Shown: in pieces, positions 37,985 through 49,000 of the stretch | How positions within the stretch are numbered: position 1 is the first letter of the stretch | Layout: the number at the start of each line of letters is the position of its first letter | NCBI RefSeq assembly: GCF_001039355.2 | Contig: NW_019775807.1 | Coordinates: forward strand, 67,382-131,381 | Origin: Lingula anatina | Lineage: Eukaryota; Brachiopoda; Lingulata; Lingulida; Lingulidae | Length of the DNA stretch: 64,000 nt | Direction: 5' to 3' | Notes under the pieces: generated by a model | The model's input: the letters and a program-made list of their open reading frames with translations, nothing else | Told to the model about the DNA's origin: nothing | The model's database searches: none | Program-made: the position numbers and the translations under genes

Positions 37985-39462
37985 AAAAAAAATTACTGTA
38001 AAATAAATTACTCTGCTTTAGAAAGACAATGTTCCAGCAGTTTGTCAAATATAGAATCTGTAAAATTCCCAAAAATATTGTGATAATACTGTTTTAAACT
38101 GGACTGCAAGGCTGGCATGAAGAAAATAAACCAAGAATTCAAAGGCACTCAATGGTGTAATGACATGACAGATGGTTAAAGATTTTGGGGAAAAAACTCC
38201 CTTGAAAATGTTAGCAATTTTCACTCTAAGACCATAAAAGACCTTACTGAAAAAATATAATATCTGAATGTATGCTCACTAAACTGAGATTAACTGGTTT
38301 ACATCACTGAACTAATATGATTGGTCACTTGACTCTAAACTTGTCCCCCAAGGTTATTTACATACATTTTAAACTGCTGTTCAACATGAAATTGCTAAAA
38401 ATAAAAGGTGATGAGTATCTATGTAGAAATGTAAATATAAGTTCATCTATAATATGTGCATATTTGTCATGGACTCATGGCTACCTTTAAAAAACAAAGT
38501 ACTTCCTTACTTGTCCTGTCACGTCTTAAAAAAGAGATAAAAAAAAGAGCCAAAAGGCAAAATAATGGGCCATAAAAATGTTTTACCCCTTTGAAATACA
38601 ACAAATTAAAGAAACAAAAATGCTCCCCCCAAAATATAAAGTGACTCCTCCTTTTAAAATTATTTTAAACCTAATATACTGAATAGCATTACCCACCAGC
38701 TAAATTGCAATCCAAAGCAATCTTTTTCACAAACTCCTGTATAATCAATTAAAAATGTCACTTATAAGGAGGGTGGGTGGGAGAGAGATAAATAGGGGAC
38801 GGGAAAAAATTAGGCCCTTACTTAACTGGTAATCTGGGTTTGCCCGCGTCAGTGGACCCGGGTGTGTGTATTTCTCTCTCTCTCTCTTTGGCAATTTTGT
38901 GAATCTTTTAAAATATATAATAAGGTATTTACTCGATCTTTTCAATGGGCAAAAGTGATCAAACTTTCAGACATAATTTAATGATCACAAAATTTATATT
39001 TTTATATGGCATTTGTGGTGCTTTCACTGCACTGAAGAGCATGATAGAGTAGCCAGTTTTGTTGCTACCACGCAATAGCAATCATTTTAAGAAACTATGA
39101 CTTAAAAAATTCAGTATCTGTAAAATTCACAATTTTTCCTCTTTGAAAAGATTGAATATCACCATACATATAATATGGAAGTCCCTAGCAATTCAACTTT
39201 TTAGCACTTAAGCACCTGTCCATTTAATTGTACTGGCACAACAGTGAAATCTCAGCAAGGTTTGGAAGCAAATCTGTCTGTGCTGCAGTCCCTTGGGAAA
39301 TATACTGTAGAGGACCTGAAATATAAACAAACAGCAAAGTTGAGAAGACAGCTTGGGAAAAAAAATCACACTGCTTTGTACAGAACAATTAAAATCAATG
39401 ATTCATTAAAAATGAAAAGGAAAATCTGATACAATACTTGAATTAAGTCATAAATATGTTGT
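37985..39462. other. Intergenic region between convergent genes
   Basis: Unique AT-rich sequence between the Cas gene (+) and the Roco-CARD gene (-). It has a short CT tract near 38873-38888. No exon is supported. Confidence 0.6.
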
Positions 39463-39485
39463 TTTATTATCATTTTATATTTATT
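39463..39485 (-). terminator. Polyadenylation signals of the LRR-Roc-COR-CARD gene
   Basis: Two AATAAA hexamers on the minus strand (TTTATT at 39463-39468 and 39480-39485), about 220-240 bases past the stop codon at 39703. This is a plausible short 3' UTR. Confidence 0.5.
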
Positions 39486-39702
39486 TCACTGAAATACTTC
39501 TGAAAAATGAACAAGGTGTAAGGGGAAAGGGAGCAGACCAAAACAATGAGGAGAAACAAATGGGTTTTTTTTTTCCTGTAAATTGTGATATAATATATTT
39601 TCACCATCATCTCACATAGACTGCATTGCTCTATATAAATGAGAAAAAAATTTAATCTATTAAAATAAGGCACCGTACGTTTCATCAATTATCAAAGAAG
39701 AC

Positions 39703-40139
39703 TTACTGTATCTGAGCAACTAGACCTCCCTGTCCATTTCTCTCCAAACAGTCACACAGGCAGCACAGAGCTTTTTCGTCTCTCGTACCCAGGATGTCCA
39801 GCAGCACGGCAGTGCCGCCCAACGCCACCACACGAGACGTTTTCTCCACCGCCAAAGCGGGCCGCATTTTCCTGGCATTTCCCATCGTAGTCTTGCTTGG
39901 GAGACCATTGAATTTTGGATATCCACTGCTGAGAGATTTCTGACCTGACATCTTCCCACTTGCTGATGGTTTTCTGATGGAAGGAGGAGGTGTGTCTGAA
40001 ACTGGAGAAGACGGTTCGGCTTTCACTGTCTCAACTTCCCGGATCGTGATAATCTTCTCCTGCTGGAGGACGTTCAGTATGTCACGCAGACATGCCTCTG
40101 TGATGTTTTCTATCAGAATGTCTCGGTTTTGGAGTAATA
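39703..40139 (-). CDS. LRR-Roc-COR-CARD protein, last exon (split CARD-like domain)
   Basis: The exon starts after acceptor TTTCCAG (phase 1, completing a Val codon) and encodes residues 876-1019, ending in TAA. The first ~40 residues (NRDILIENI…LRDILNVLQQEKIIT) look like helices 1-3 of a CARD. The last ~35 (VLLDILGTRDEKALCCLC, then NGQGGLVAQI) look like helices 4-6, with the family's typical LLDIL and final GQ-L pattern. Between them is a ~55-residue Ser/Pro/Lys-rich insert. CARDs mediate homotypic assembly in caspase and innate-immune pathways. The stop lies over a possible donor (ACA|GTAAGT), so an alternative longer tail is possible. The CARD call is by eye. Confidence 0.75.
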
Positions 40140-40632
40140 CTGGAAATTGGGAAAAATTATTACATGGTCATTTAAAGAAACATTCAAGATGTTATAATCA
40201 ATACAGCAAGAAAATATAGTTGTATTACTTATCATTTTAGTCAATATTACCAAAATTATTGATCCCAAAACTGTTGGTAAGACCTAAGCGGATTTAAAGT
40301 TATGAAAAGGAAAAAAGCAATATTTCTGAAATTATAGTTCATTAGTCAATTATTTAATTAGCATGTTTGGTTCATGCCAGAATGTATGAATTTTTTTAAT
40401 GAAATAAAAAATTTGATAATGAATCTGTAAAATATATTATGCATTGTAATAAGCGAAGGGTTTACTAAGTGACTGATTACAGTTACAGTAAAAACACTCT
40501 CACTTTGCTTACATATAAATATCAATTTCCATCATGAAAATTATAAAATCTTGTACATCAGAAAATGCCCATGTGGGAAATGGCCTACAGTACTTGTGAC
40601 AAACAGCCTACCTCTGTTGCCAATGTTCTTAC

Positions 40633-41164
40633 CTTTGTGGCAAATCTCAGCTTTTGTAGCTGGATGCACCAACCCAGCATCAATAAGATCATCACAGTTT
40701 CTACATGGGACATCAGCATCTTCTCCACTGATGGGTGGGGGTCTGTCCAGCAACTCTCCAGGGAAGAGGTGGGGTCTGTTGAAGCCCTCTTTAACACAGT
40801 GAGGACAAACCAGGAACTTGTCATATGACACCCCAGGCCAGTCCTCCTGAATAACGCTCATCAAATCGCTGTGAGCACGGTGAAGCGGCGGCCACAGATC
40901 CTCTATGTTCCTCCCACGAATGGCTACAGTGATCACCCAATCAGATTCCCTCTGACTGCGTGAGATCTGGATGCGGCAGCCTCTGACTTGTGCGTACAAA
41001 CCATCTTTCCAGTCCATCCTATGGGATTTGTAGAAGCCCAGGTAGTTGTGTTGGCGGACAGAGAATTTCTCGAACATGCCATCTGGGCATTTGTATGGGA
41101 AATAAACTTCCAATGTGACTTGTATGAGATCTTGTGGAAGACATCTTGGCCACTTTTCCTCCAA
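40633..41164 (-). CDS. LRR-Roc-COR-CARD protein, middle exon (C-terminal COR part and Cys motif)
   Basis: A 532-bp exon, phase 0 in and phase 1 out, with acceptor TATGCTAG and donor GTAAGA. It encodes residues 698-874. The first part (LEEKWPRCLP…, then an FPYKCPDGMFEKF segment, and …GCRIQISRS…) resembles the COR-B to C-terminal region of MFHAS1-like Roco proteins, where COR dimerisation couples to the GTPase. Near its end are two CxxC pairs (CPHC at 817-820, CRNC at 851-854), a possible small zinc-binding module. No intron-exon conflict is seen. Confidence 0.85.
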
Positions 41165-41601
41165 CTAGCATAGTAAAAAAAATACAAAAAAATAATTGAA
41201 TATAATATCAGAATGTTTGTCCTTGTCTGTTGGATGGATCAATATATAGAGAAAAATCATTGCTATCCATAAGTAGCCTCTGCAATATTTTGATAGTTAA
41301 AAAAAAAAACAATTACGTAAAGCAGTTTTAAGAAAAAATTAATTTGTTTCTGTTTAAGTGGAAAGATAAAGAGGACAGATTTGCAAATAAGTCTACTTAA
41401 ACTGTTATAAATTGATGCGTTATCTGGTGAAATATTTATGGCATAAAACATTTCAGAATAGATAGCTATCAAAAACAACTTTAATAAATATCTGTAAGAT
41501 TATTAGTGCAAGCATGCGCAACCCACACTTAAACAAATAGTAAAAAACTGTAAAAGTAAACCATTTCTAACATTAAGTGTACTAAATTTAAATACAATTA
41601 C

Positions 41602-43692
41602 CTCCTGCTGCCTGTCTTCAGTCAGTAACCAAGGGAAATGAAAGGTTGTGTCTGGAGTCACAGCAGTTCCCTTTTCCACTTGGTAGCACAGCTCCAGCTG
41701 CTGCAGGAGCTCCACCAGGACTTCTGTCTCCACTGAGGACAGGTGAAACTGTCCCCAGAGGCACTTCATCACATCTTTGGACACTATCCCTCTGACCGCA
41801 AAGTCCTCTCTGATGTCTTCCAATCTTGGACGGCTTATTTTGAGTGGGCGCAGCAGCTTGACCATAAGGTGCTCCAGGTCGTGGTTCAGCACAGCCTTGA
41901 GCAGGCCGGCGAGGATCTCCTGTTTGTGGAAGATAACCCTCGCCAAAGTGGGGCTAGTGTCAAACCAGATAATATCACCACGGCTGGCAAGAAAACTAAG
42001 AATGTCGCAAATGACTACTCGCTTCTCAGTTGGGCTTCTTTTCTGCCATGATCTTGGTGCATGCTGGGAAATGACCTCCTGCAGAGCAACCCAGTCAAGG
42101 GTATTGTTGGAATTTTCATATTTCTGGATGCGGATGGCATTGGCAGCTTGGACCCAAGTTCCTGGAAGGCTGACAGCCCACCTTTGGGCTTGGTTGGACA
42201 GGTACTCCTTGAGCTGAGGATACCCCTCCATGGTCTTAGAGCTGACCATAAAGACATGGTCACAAACGTCCACCACATGGTTGGCTGCCTTGGACAACCT
42301 GCCTTGTTTCACTCTGTAAGCCTGAATTATCTCCTCCTGCTCTGGACTCTGCTGTAAATCTTCAATCTTCTCATCAATGTTTGACACTTGGGTTTTCAAC
42401 CATCTCTTCTTCTTTTCCATGTGTTGTTTCATTTGTTTCAGAACGGCTTGGCGTATCGTCATTGCAGCCTCTGTGCTTACTTCATCGAAATGTGTTCCCA
42501 GAAGGGCAATCCTCATGCCTGGAGTCTGTGCCTGTACTTTGTCAATCCAATCTCCAATGTAGAGTCCGTAGTGATCCGGGTTGCTCAGGTTATACGTAAC
42601 CAAGTTGAAAGCGATTAGCACGATGCCATTCTTTGATATGAAGATTGGGTGGCTAACCTTGTACACGTCATGTCCTCCAAAGTCGTTGATGTTAAAGGCA
42701 ATATCTGGCTGAGTTTCGCAGGAACCCTGCGCTATTACTCTGGTCCGGTCGGCTTGTGCAGTGAGAGTGGGCTTGTCGCGTTGCAGAGAAAGTGAAACAC
42801 TGGTTTTCCCACTGCCTGTCTCCCCCAGCAAATTTAGCTGAATTCTGCTGGACTGGACAGCTTTGCTGTCTTTGAGCTCATGAAAGTACCTTCCTATGGC
42901 CTCCAACCCTTTAGAACAAACTGATTCAGGGGGCTCCACAAGGGGGTTATCATGCAAGTGAATATCTAGCAGATTTTTGGCAGACACAAGCGCGTGGGGT
43001 AGATGAGTGATTTTGTTTTGATCCAGCTTAAGTTTATTCAGTTTCTGTAAATTTCCAATGCTGGGAGGAATGTGTGTAATGGCATTGTTTTCCATGAATA
43101 ACTTTTCCAAGTTTGGAATTGAACATATATGGTCTGGAATTGCATTGAAATCGTTATTTCCAAGTTCTAAAATGTGGAGATTATCCATCTGTTGCACAGA
43201 GTCTGGAATTTGTGATAGTTGATTATTGTCAAGTTGTAGCTCTTCTAGCTTTCTGATGCCACAAACAGCCGTGGGGAAATCTGTGAACTTGTTGTTACTG
43301 AGATACAAACTCCTAAGATTGCGCAACCTGTTGATATCTCTTGGGATCTTAAGTAGTTGGTTTCCACTTAGATCCAGTAATTCCAGGAGGGTTACATCAC
43401 ACACTGATGACGGAAAGTCCTCAAACTGGTTGTTTCCCAGCCAAAGCTCTTTGAGAAATTGCAAATCAGAAATAGACTGTGGTAGAGAAGAGAGCTTATT
43501 GCGTTGTCCATAAATCTTCCTCACATTGAAACACCATTTAATGGATTCAGGGATGACCTCAATGTCTGCATTATCGTAGTCTATCAGAGTCCACTCTAGC
43601 ACACTGACAGGTGTTCTTGAAGGGCAGGTGTCTTGAAGTTTCTCCAGGATGAGAAGACTCTCTTTTCCTGCCTTGACTTGCTTCTGGTCCAT
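41602..43692 (-). CDS. LRR-Roc-COR-CARD protein, first coding exon (MFHAS1-like Roco GTPase)
   Basis: It encodes residues 1-697 in one exon. The start ACCATGG is a near-perfect Kozak context and the donor GTAATT falls in phase 0. Roughly residues 40-260 are leucine-rich repeats (LEELQLDNNQLSQIPD type). Residues ~283-490 are a Roc GTPase: P-loop GETGSGKTS (290-298), switch II DFGGHDVY (337-344) and THFD (400-403), the usual Roco form of NKxD. COR follows. Together with the exons at 40633 and 39703 the protein has 1019 residues: LRR, Roc, COR, Cys pairs, CARD. Human MFHAS1 shares LRR-Roc-COR but lacks a CARD. It is probably a GTP-dependent cytosolic signalling scaffold, perhaps in immunity or cell death; that role is inferred. 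It lies tail-to-tail with the Cas gene and upstream of the CFDP1 3' end. Confidence 0.92.
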
Positions 43693-43857
43693 GGTTTGTC
43701 ACCAGTAATATTTACCAGTTTATAACACATTTGCTTTTTATTTGATTTTGTGGTGGATCCAGAACCCACATGGGTTTCTTTCTCGTGAAGTGGAAAATCA
43801 TTGTGTTGAGTTAGACTAGCCAAGACAGAAGATATCTTCTTTACTTCAATGGTCTAC
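43693..43857 (-). other. Candidate 5' UTR exon of the Roco-CARD gene
   Basis: On the minus strand an acceptor TTATTTAG ends at 43858, 165 bases upstream of the ATG. A possible donor GTAAGT (44671-44676) further upstream could belong to a leader exon near 44.7 kb. Inferred from splice signals only. Confidence 0.3.
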
Positions 43858-44676
43858 CTAAATAAATAGACACAAAAATGGAAATTTAAATATTACAAAA
43901 TTGTTGCAAATTCTATAAACAAAGGGGAAAAATGGAGAGAAAATTAGAGAGAGTATTCAAGAACTAATTACATTCAGCCTTTTTCAGGTCCATAAGTACA
44001 GGCTTATGTACTTGCAAAATGTAGGCCTTAACCAAAACTGTATGCCTGTAAGATTTTGCTGAAATTGATTGAAAACTGCAGGAGAGAGTCAGATAATACA
44101 TAAATCAAATTGCAGAACACTCCAATTAAATGGTTTGTTATTTGCAATAAAATAAATGAACATCTGGGAGGAGAAGTACAGATTAAGATCATTAAATGTT
44201 AATTTCTCATTCTGTGTCACAATCAGTTGAAAACTGTATGTGTACAATGTAGGTTAAGTGACACATGAAACTGTATCCATAGATAAAATATAAGGCATGG
44301 TATGCCACACAATTACATCAATTACATATTTATCTTAAATTTCTAAGGTGTAAATAATAACAATACATATCTGAGTACATTTTCACACGCAGACTGAAGT
44401 TGCTACATGAACGATTGTACGTGTCTATCATATACCAGCAGTGGTTTACTTTAGACGTATATTGACAGATAGAGATGTAATATTACTGATTAATAACAAT
44501 CTTATTCATTATGACCCAGGATAAGATTTTCGTTGAAGAAACTTATGATTATCAAATAAAAACGGTAATCACAGTTCCAAATCTTATTAAATTTTTTTCA
44601 AACTGAGATGACCCGCTATCGAGAGATAACTAGCTTCAAGTCAGAATCATAAATATCTACTTACAAGAAAACTTAC

Positions 44677-46096
44677 GTAATATAAGTCATTGGATCAGGT
44701 TTTCACACTACTGTGTAGTAAGCATATGTGCGGAAGTTGGCTTTGCTCACCGCACTGAACAAAAATATGCGTTTTCATTGGTCAATCTATCGTCAAGCTA
44801 AACAAACAAGCTAAATGTCAAAAGACGGGATAGAATATGGCCATTTTTTTCTGAAAAATATTTTCTTCGTTTGCCAAAGGATACATTATGCTTGTTTAGA
44901 AATATTATCACCTCATGTATGCAAGTGTTTTGAGATTGTACTCTCGGTTTGGCGGCTGTATTGTTGGCTGGAGGGGGGGGGGGGGGGGCATTTACTATTA
45001 AAATATTGTATCAGCATTGTACCAGTGCCGTAAATATAATGCAACAAGAATGGTCCGTTTTTAATTTTGTTACATTTATTTGAAAGAGCTGTCAATTCAT
45101 ATTGCTTAAACGGAAAGCATAATTCAATCACAGGGAAAAATAATAAAGATCAAGATATTTTCATTCGTTTTATGTATTCACCAAGTTACAAAATAAGCAT
45201 AACACAAAAGGTCAATTGAGTTTAATGATAAAAATAATAATAACAATAACCATGTATAGCTTTGCTGATCACATTTAGGAAGCATCACTTTTTTCTTTAT
45301 AACAAGTTTTCTTTACAGCAGAGCTTGTTTCACTAGTTTCTTTATGGAATGCCATCCACGTGCATTTGGACAATTTCTGTTGTTATAAATATGAAACCTA
45401 CAACAACAGGTTTTGTAGCACAATAAAAAGTGTCTACAATTTTATTCTGAATTTTGAAGAGAATAAAAAATGTGATCTAACCAAATGATAAAATGAAATA
45501 CCAAGTAATACATTTGTATGTCTTTATAACCGCAGAGATGCTATACAACTATGCTCCAGGAGCCGAACAACAGTCAGCCAGTGTTCAAAGTCATTCATAC
45601 TTCAATATAAATGCACCTAAAAAAGGACGTATCAATGAAAAAAAGTTGCACTTGATAAACACTTTTACAAAAAAAATTTGGAAAAAATTTTCTGCAGCTG
45701 AAAAGTCTTCTATAATAAATTCAGGAAAAAATTGGAAAAAAATTATCTGTATCTGAGAAATCTTTAAAAAATTTGGGGTCAAAAAATTGGGAAATAAGTT
45801 CCTCAAATCAACCTTAAAATTGTCTCACACAGTCATATCAATTATCTTTCATGGACCATGATTTCTGCTCTGGACAAAAAAGGTGCAAAACCTTTGACCA
45901 AACTGGTAAAGAAAAAGGGTCTATAATGACAACATGAAATCACTTTTTGGCGGTGGTAAAGGGGTGTCTCTCATCTTTTACAAGTATGCAATTCATTGAT
46001 TCTTAGGTGATCCTACTGTGTAGCATCTCTTTCATTTTCCACTTGAAAAGCAGTAACATGAGCAGGTTAATGTAACTATTGTGACCATGTTATTGC
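44677..46096. other. Intergenic and CFDP1 3'-flanking region
   Basis: No exon is supported. It holds a G-run at about 44972-44988 and a stretch (45660-45800) of imprecise A/T-rich repeats of the GGAAAAAATT type. A minus-strand AATAAA (TTTATT at 45441-45446), ~650 bases past the CFDP1 stop, could be its poly(A) signal. Confidence 0.4.
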
Positions 46097-49000
46097 TCAT
46101 TTATCTGGAGGGGCAAATCTTTTGCTATTCTTCAATCTCATGTCTTTTTCCAGTTCAAACTGTCTCAAATCTGTCCTTTGTAGGAATGCTTGCCGTTCTA
46201 AGTACCTGAAAGGTGTTATGATGATAATAATTTTAGCATGTAAACAAAAACCATAACTATTCTGTAAATGCTCCATAATACTCCTTAACATTGAACTTTT
46301 TCTCTTAGGTAAAAATGCATTGATTTTCATACAAACCAAATCCATTCCACAATTTAAAATTATTTATAAAACACTGCAATTACAAACTGCATCATTTTGG
46401 TAATTTTTTAAAATCTTCTATAATTATTATTATTATTATGATTTCAGTTTCATCCTACCAAATACTCATGCTACTCAAACATGAAAATGCTGCCTGAATT
46501 ACTAGTTTTTATTTAAATCTTAATATTTTAACAGCCTTGAAAATTTAGAAAGACTTTGGATTTTTTAGTTAAGTTCAGAATTAGCGAAAATATGGGCAAA
46601 ATAAACCATTCCTTTTCCTCACACACTGCTCTTCTCAGTATGCAAAATATTCATGAAAAAACATACCCAGATTTCCCTCTATTGTGGATCTGCAGCTCCT
46701 CTTCTATCCCTTCCTCTGTCTTAAATTTATTCCAATCCAATGCCGACTTGGTCTACAATAATCATCATGAAAAGAAAGTGTTAGAAAAATATCTATTCAC
46801 TCCTGTTGAAAATACTTACACTCTTGGACTGCATTTCTTAAGTAAAGGATATAAAACAATACCAGATGGATGAACTTGCATACAAATTACAATATGAAAG
46901 ATAAATGACTTAAAGAGAACTCAAGATGACATAATGTTTTAAAGTTTTTAAACCATAAAGCTCTGGAAATTCAGGTTTATCCTGACAAGTCTCTGCACAT
47001 TCCTATAAACACCCGTTTCTGACTTTTTTCCAGAAGATTTTGAAGACTCTGGCACTTCCCATAGACCTCGACTTTTATTTCTTCTCAAGATTTAAAGACC
47101 TATTCTTACCAAAGTACTTAGTTTTGGTTTCTTCCCAATCTTCCCAAGAACACTCCCCAAACCCATGGGTCTCTTCATTCTGAATACAATCAAATTAAAT
47201 AAAAGACATTAGGGGTAAATATATCTGAAACTATTGCACACACATTTTATTGAAATTTTACAAACAAGAATTATGCACTAAATGCACAATCTATTCACTT
47301 AAAGGGATAATAACTCTTCGTATGATATCTATATTTCACAGTAAAAACCTTGTGAATAACTCATAGAAATATAATATATTCTGTTTTACCAAAAAACAGC
47401 AGTTATAGCTTTTATTCTGATATCTGAACTTGTCTTTAGACCACGTGACCTCCATTGATGTCTATACTCTGTTAAAATCTCTTAAGAGATTTTAACAAAA
47501 AACCAAACTTTTTAGAAAAAAACCAGGGACTAACTTTGAATGTAAAAATGGATTCATTAACCATTGGTAAGTATGGGAAAATTGTTGTTTACTCCAGGAA
47601 AATTCATTTTTTGGCCGAAACGAAGAGTTATTATTGCTTTAANGATTTCAGTTTCATCCTACCAAATACTCATGCTACTCAAACATGAAAATGCTGCCTG
47701 AATTACTAGTTTTTATTTAAATCTTAATATTTTAACAGCCTTGAAAATTTAGAAAGACTTTGGATTTTTTAGTTAAGTTCAGAATTAGCGAAAATATGGG
47801 CAAAATAAACCATTCCTTTTCCTCACACACTGCTCTTCTCAGTATGCAAAATATTCATGAAAAAACATACCCAGATTTCCCTCTATTGTGGATCTGCAGC
47901 TCCTCTTCTATCCCTTCCTCTGTCTTAAATTTATTCCAATCCAATGCCGACTTGGTCTACAATAATCATCATGAAAAGAAAGTGTTAGAAAAATATCTAT
48001 TCACTCCTGTTGAAAATACTTACACTCTTGGACTGCATTTCTTAAGTAAAGGATATAAAACAATACCAGATGGATGAACTTGCATACAAATTACAATATG
48101 AAAGATAAATGACTTAAAGAGAACTCAAGATGACATAATGTTTTAAAGTTTTTAAACCATAAAGCTCTGGAAATTCAGGTTTATCCTGACAAGTCTCTGC
48201 ACATTCCTATAAACACCCGTTTCTGACTTTTTTCCAGAAGATTTTGAAGACTCTGGCACTTCCCATAGACCTCGACTTTTATTTCTTCTCAAGATTTAAA
48301 GACCTATTCTTACCAAAGTACTTAGTTTTGGTTTCTTCCCAATCTTCCCAAGAACACTCCCCAAACCCATGGGTCTCTTCATTCTGAATACAATCAAATT
48401 AAATAAAAGACATTAGGGGTAAATATATCTGAAACTATTGCACACACATTTTATTGAAATTTTACAAACAAGAATTATGCACTAAATGCACAATCTATTC
48501 ACTTAAAGGGATAATAACTCTTCGTATGATATCTATATTTCACAGTAAAAACCTTGTGAATAACTCATAGAAATATAATATATTCTGTTTTACCAAAAAA
48601 CAGCAGTTATAGCTTTTATTCTGATATCTGAACTTGTCTTTAGACCACGTGACCTCCATTGATGTCTATACTCTGTTAAAATCTCTTAAGAGATTTTAAC
48701 AAAAAACCAAACTTTTTAGAAAAAAACCAGGGACTAACTTTGAATGTAAAAATGGATTCATTAACCATTGGTAAGTATGGGAAAATTGTTGTTTACTCCA
48801 GGAAAATTCATTTTTTGGCCGAAACGAAGAGTTATTATTGCTTTAAGGTGTCACAAAAATGCAAAGAGAATACTTCAATTTTAAGATATTGTCACTTACC
48901 CTGGTTTTGAGACATCAGTGCTCTTTTCCTTTTCCATTCTTTCTAACTCTTTTTTACCTTCTTTAGAATTGACCTCAATTTCTTTTGTGACCCTGAAATG

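Noticed and set aside
41743-42618. Several + strand frames across the Roco exon
   Set aside because: Shadows of the real minus-strand coding sequence, which has domains and splice sites.
46556-48077. A 105-residue + strand open frame occurring twice with identical sequence
   Set aside because: It is the antisense of CFDP1 exon 7 and adjacent intron, seen twice only because of the duplicated assembly segment.
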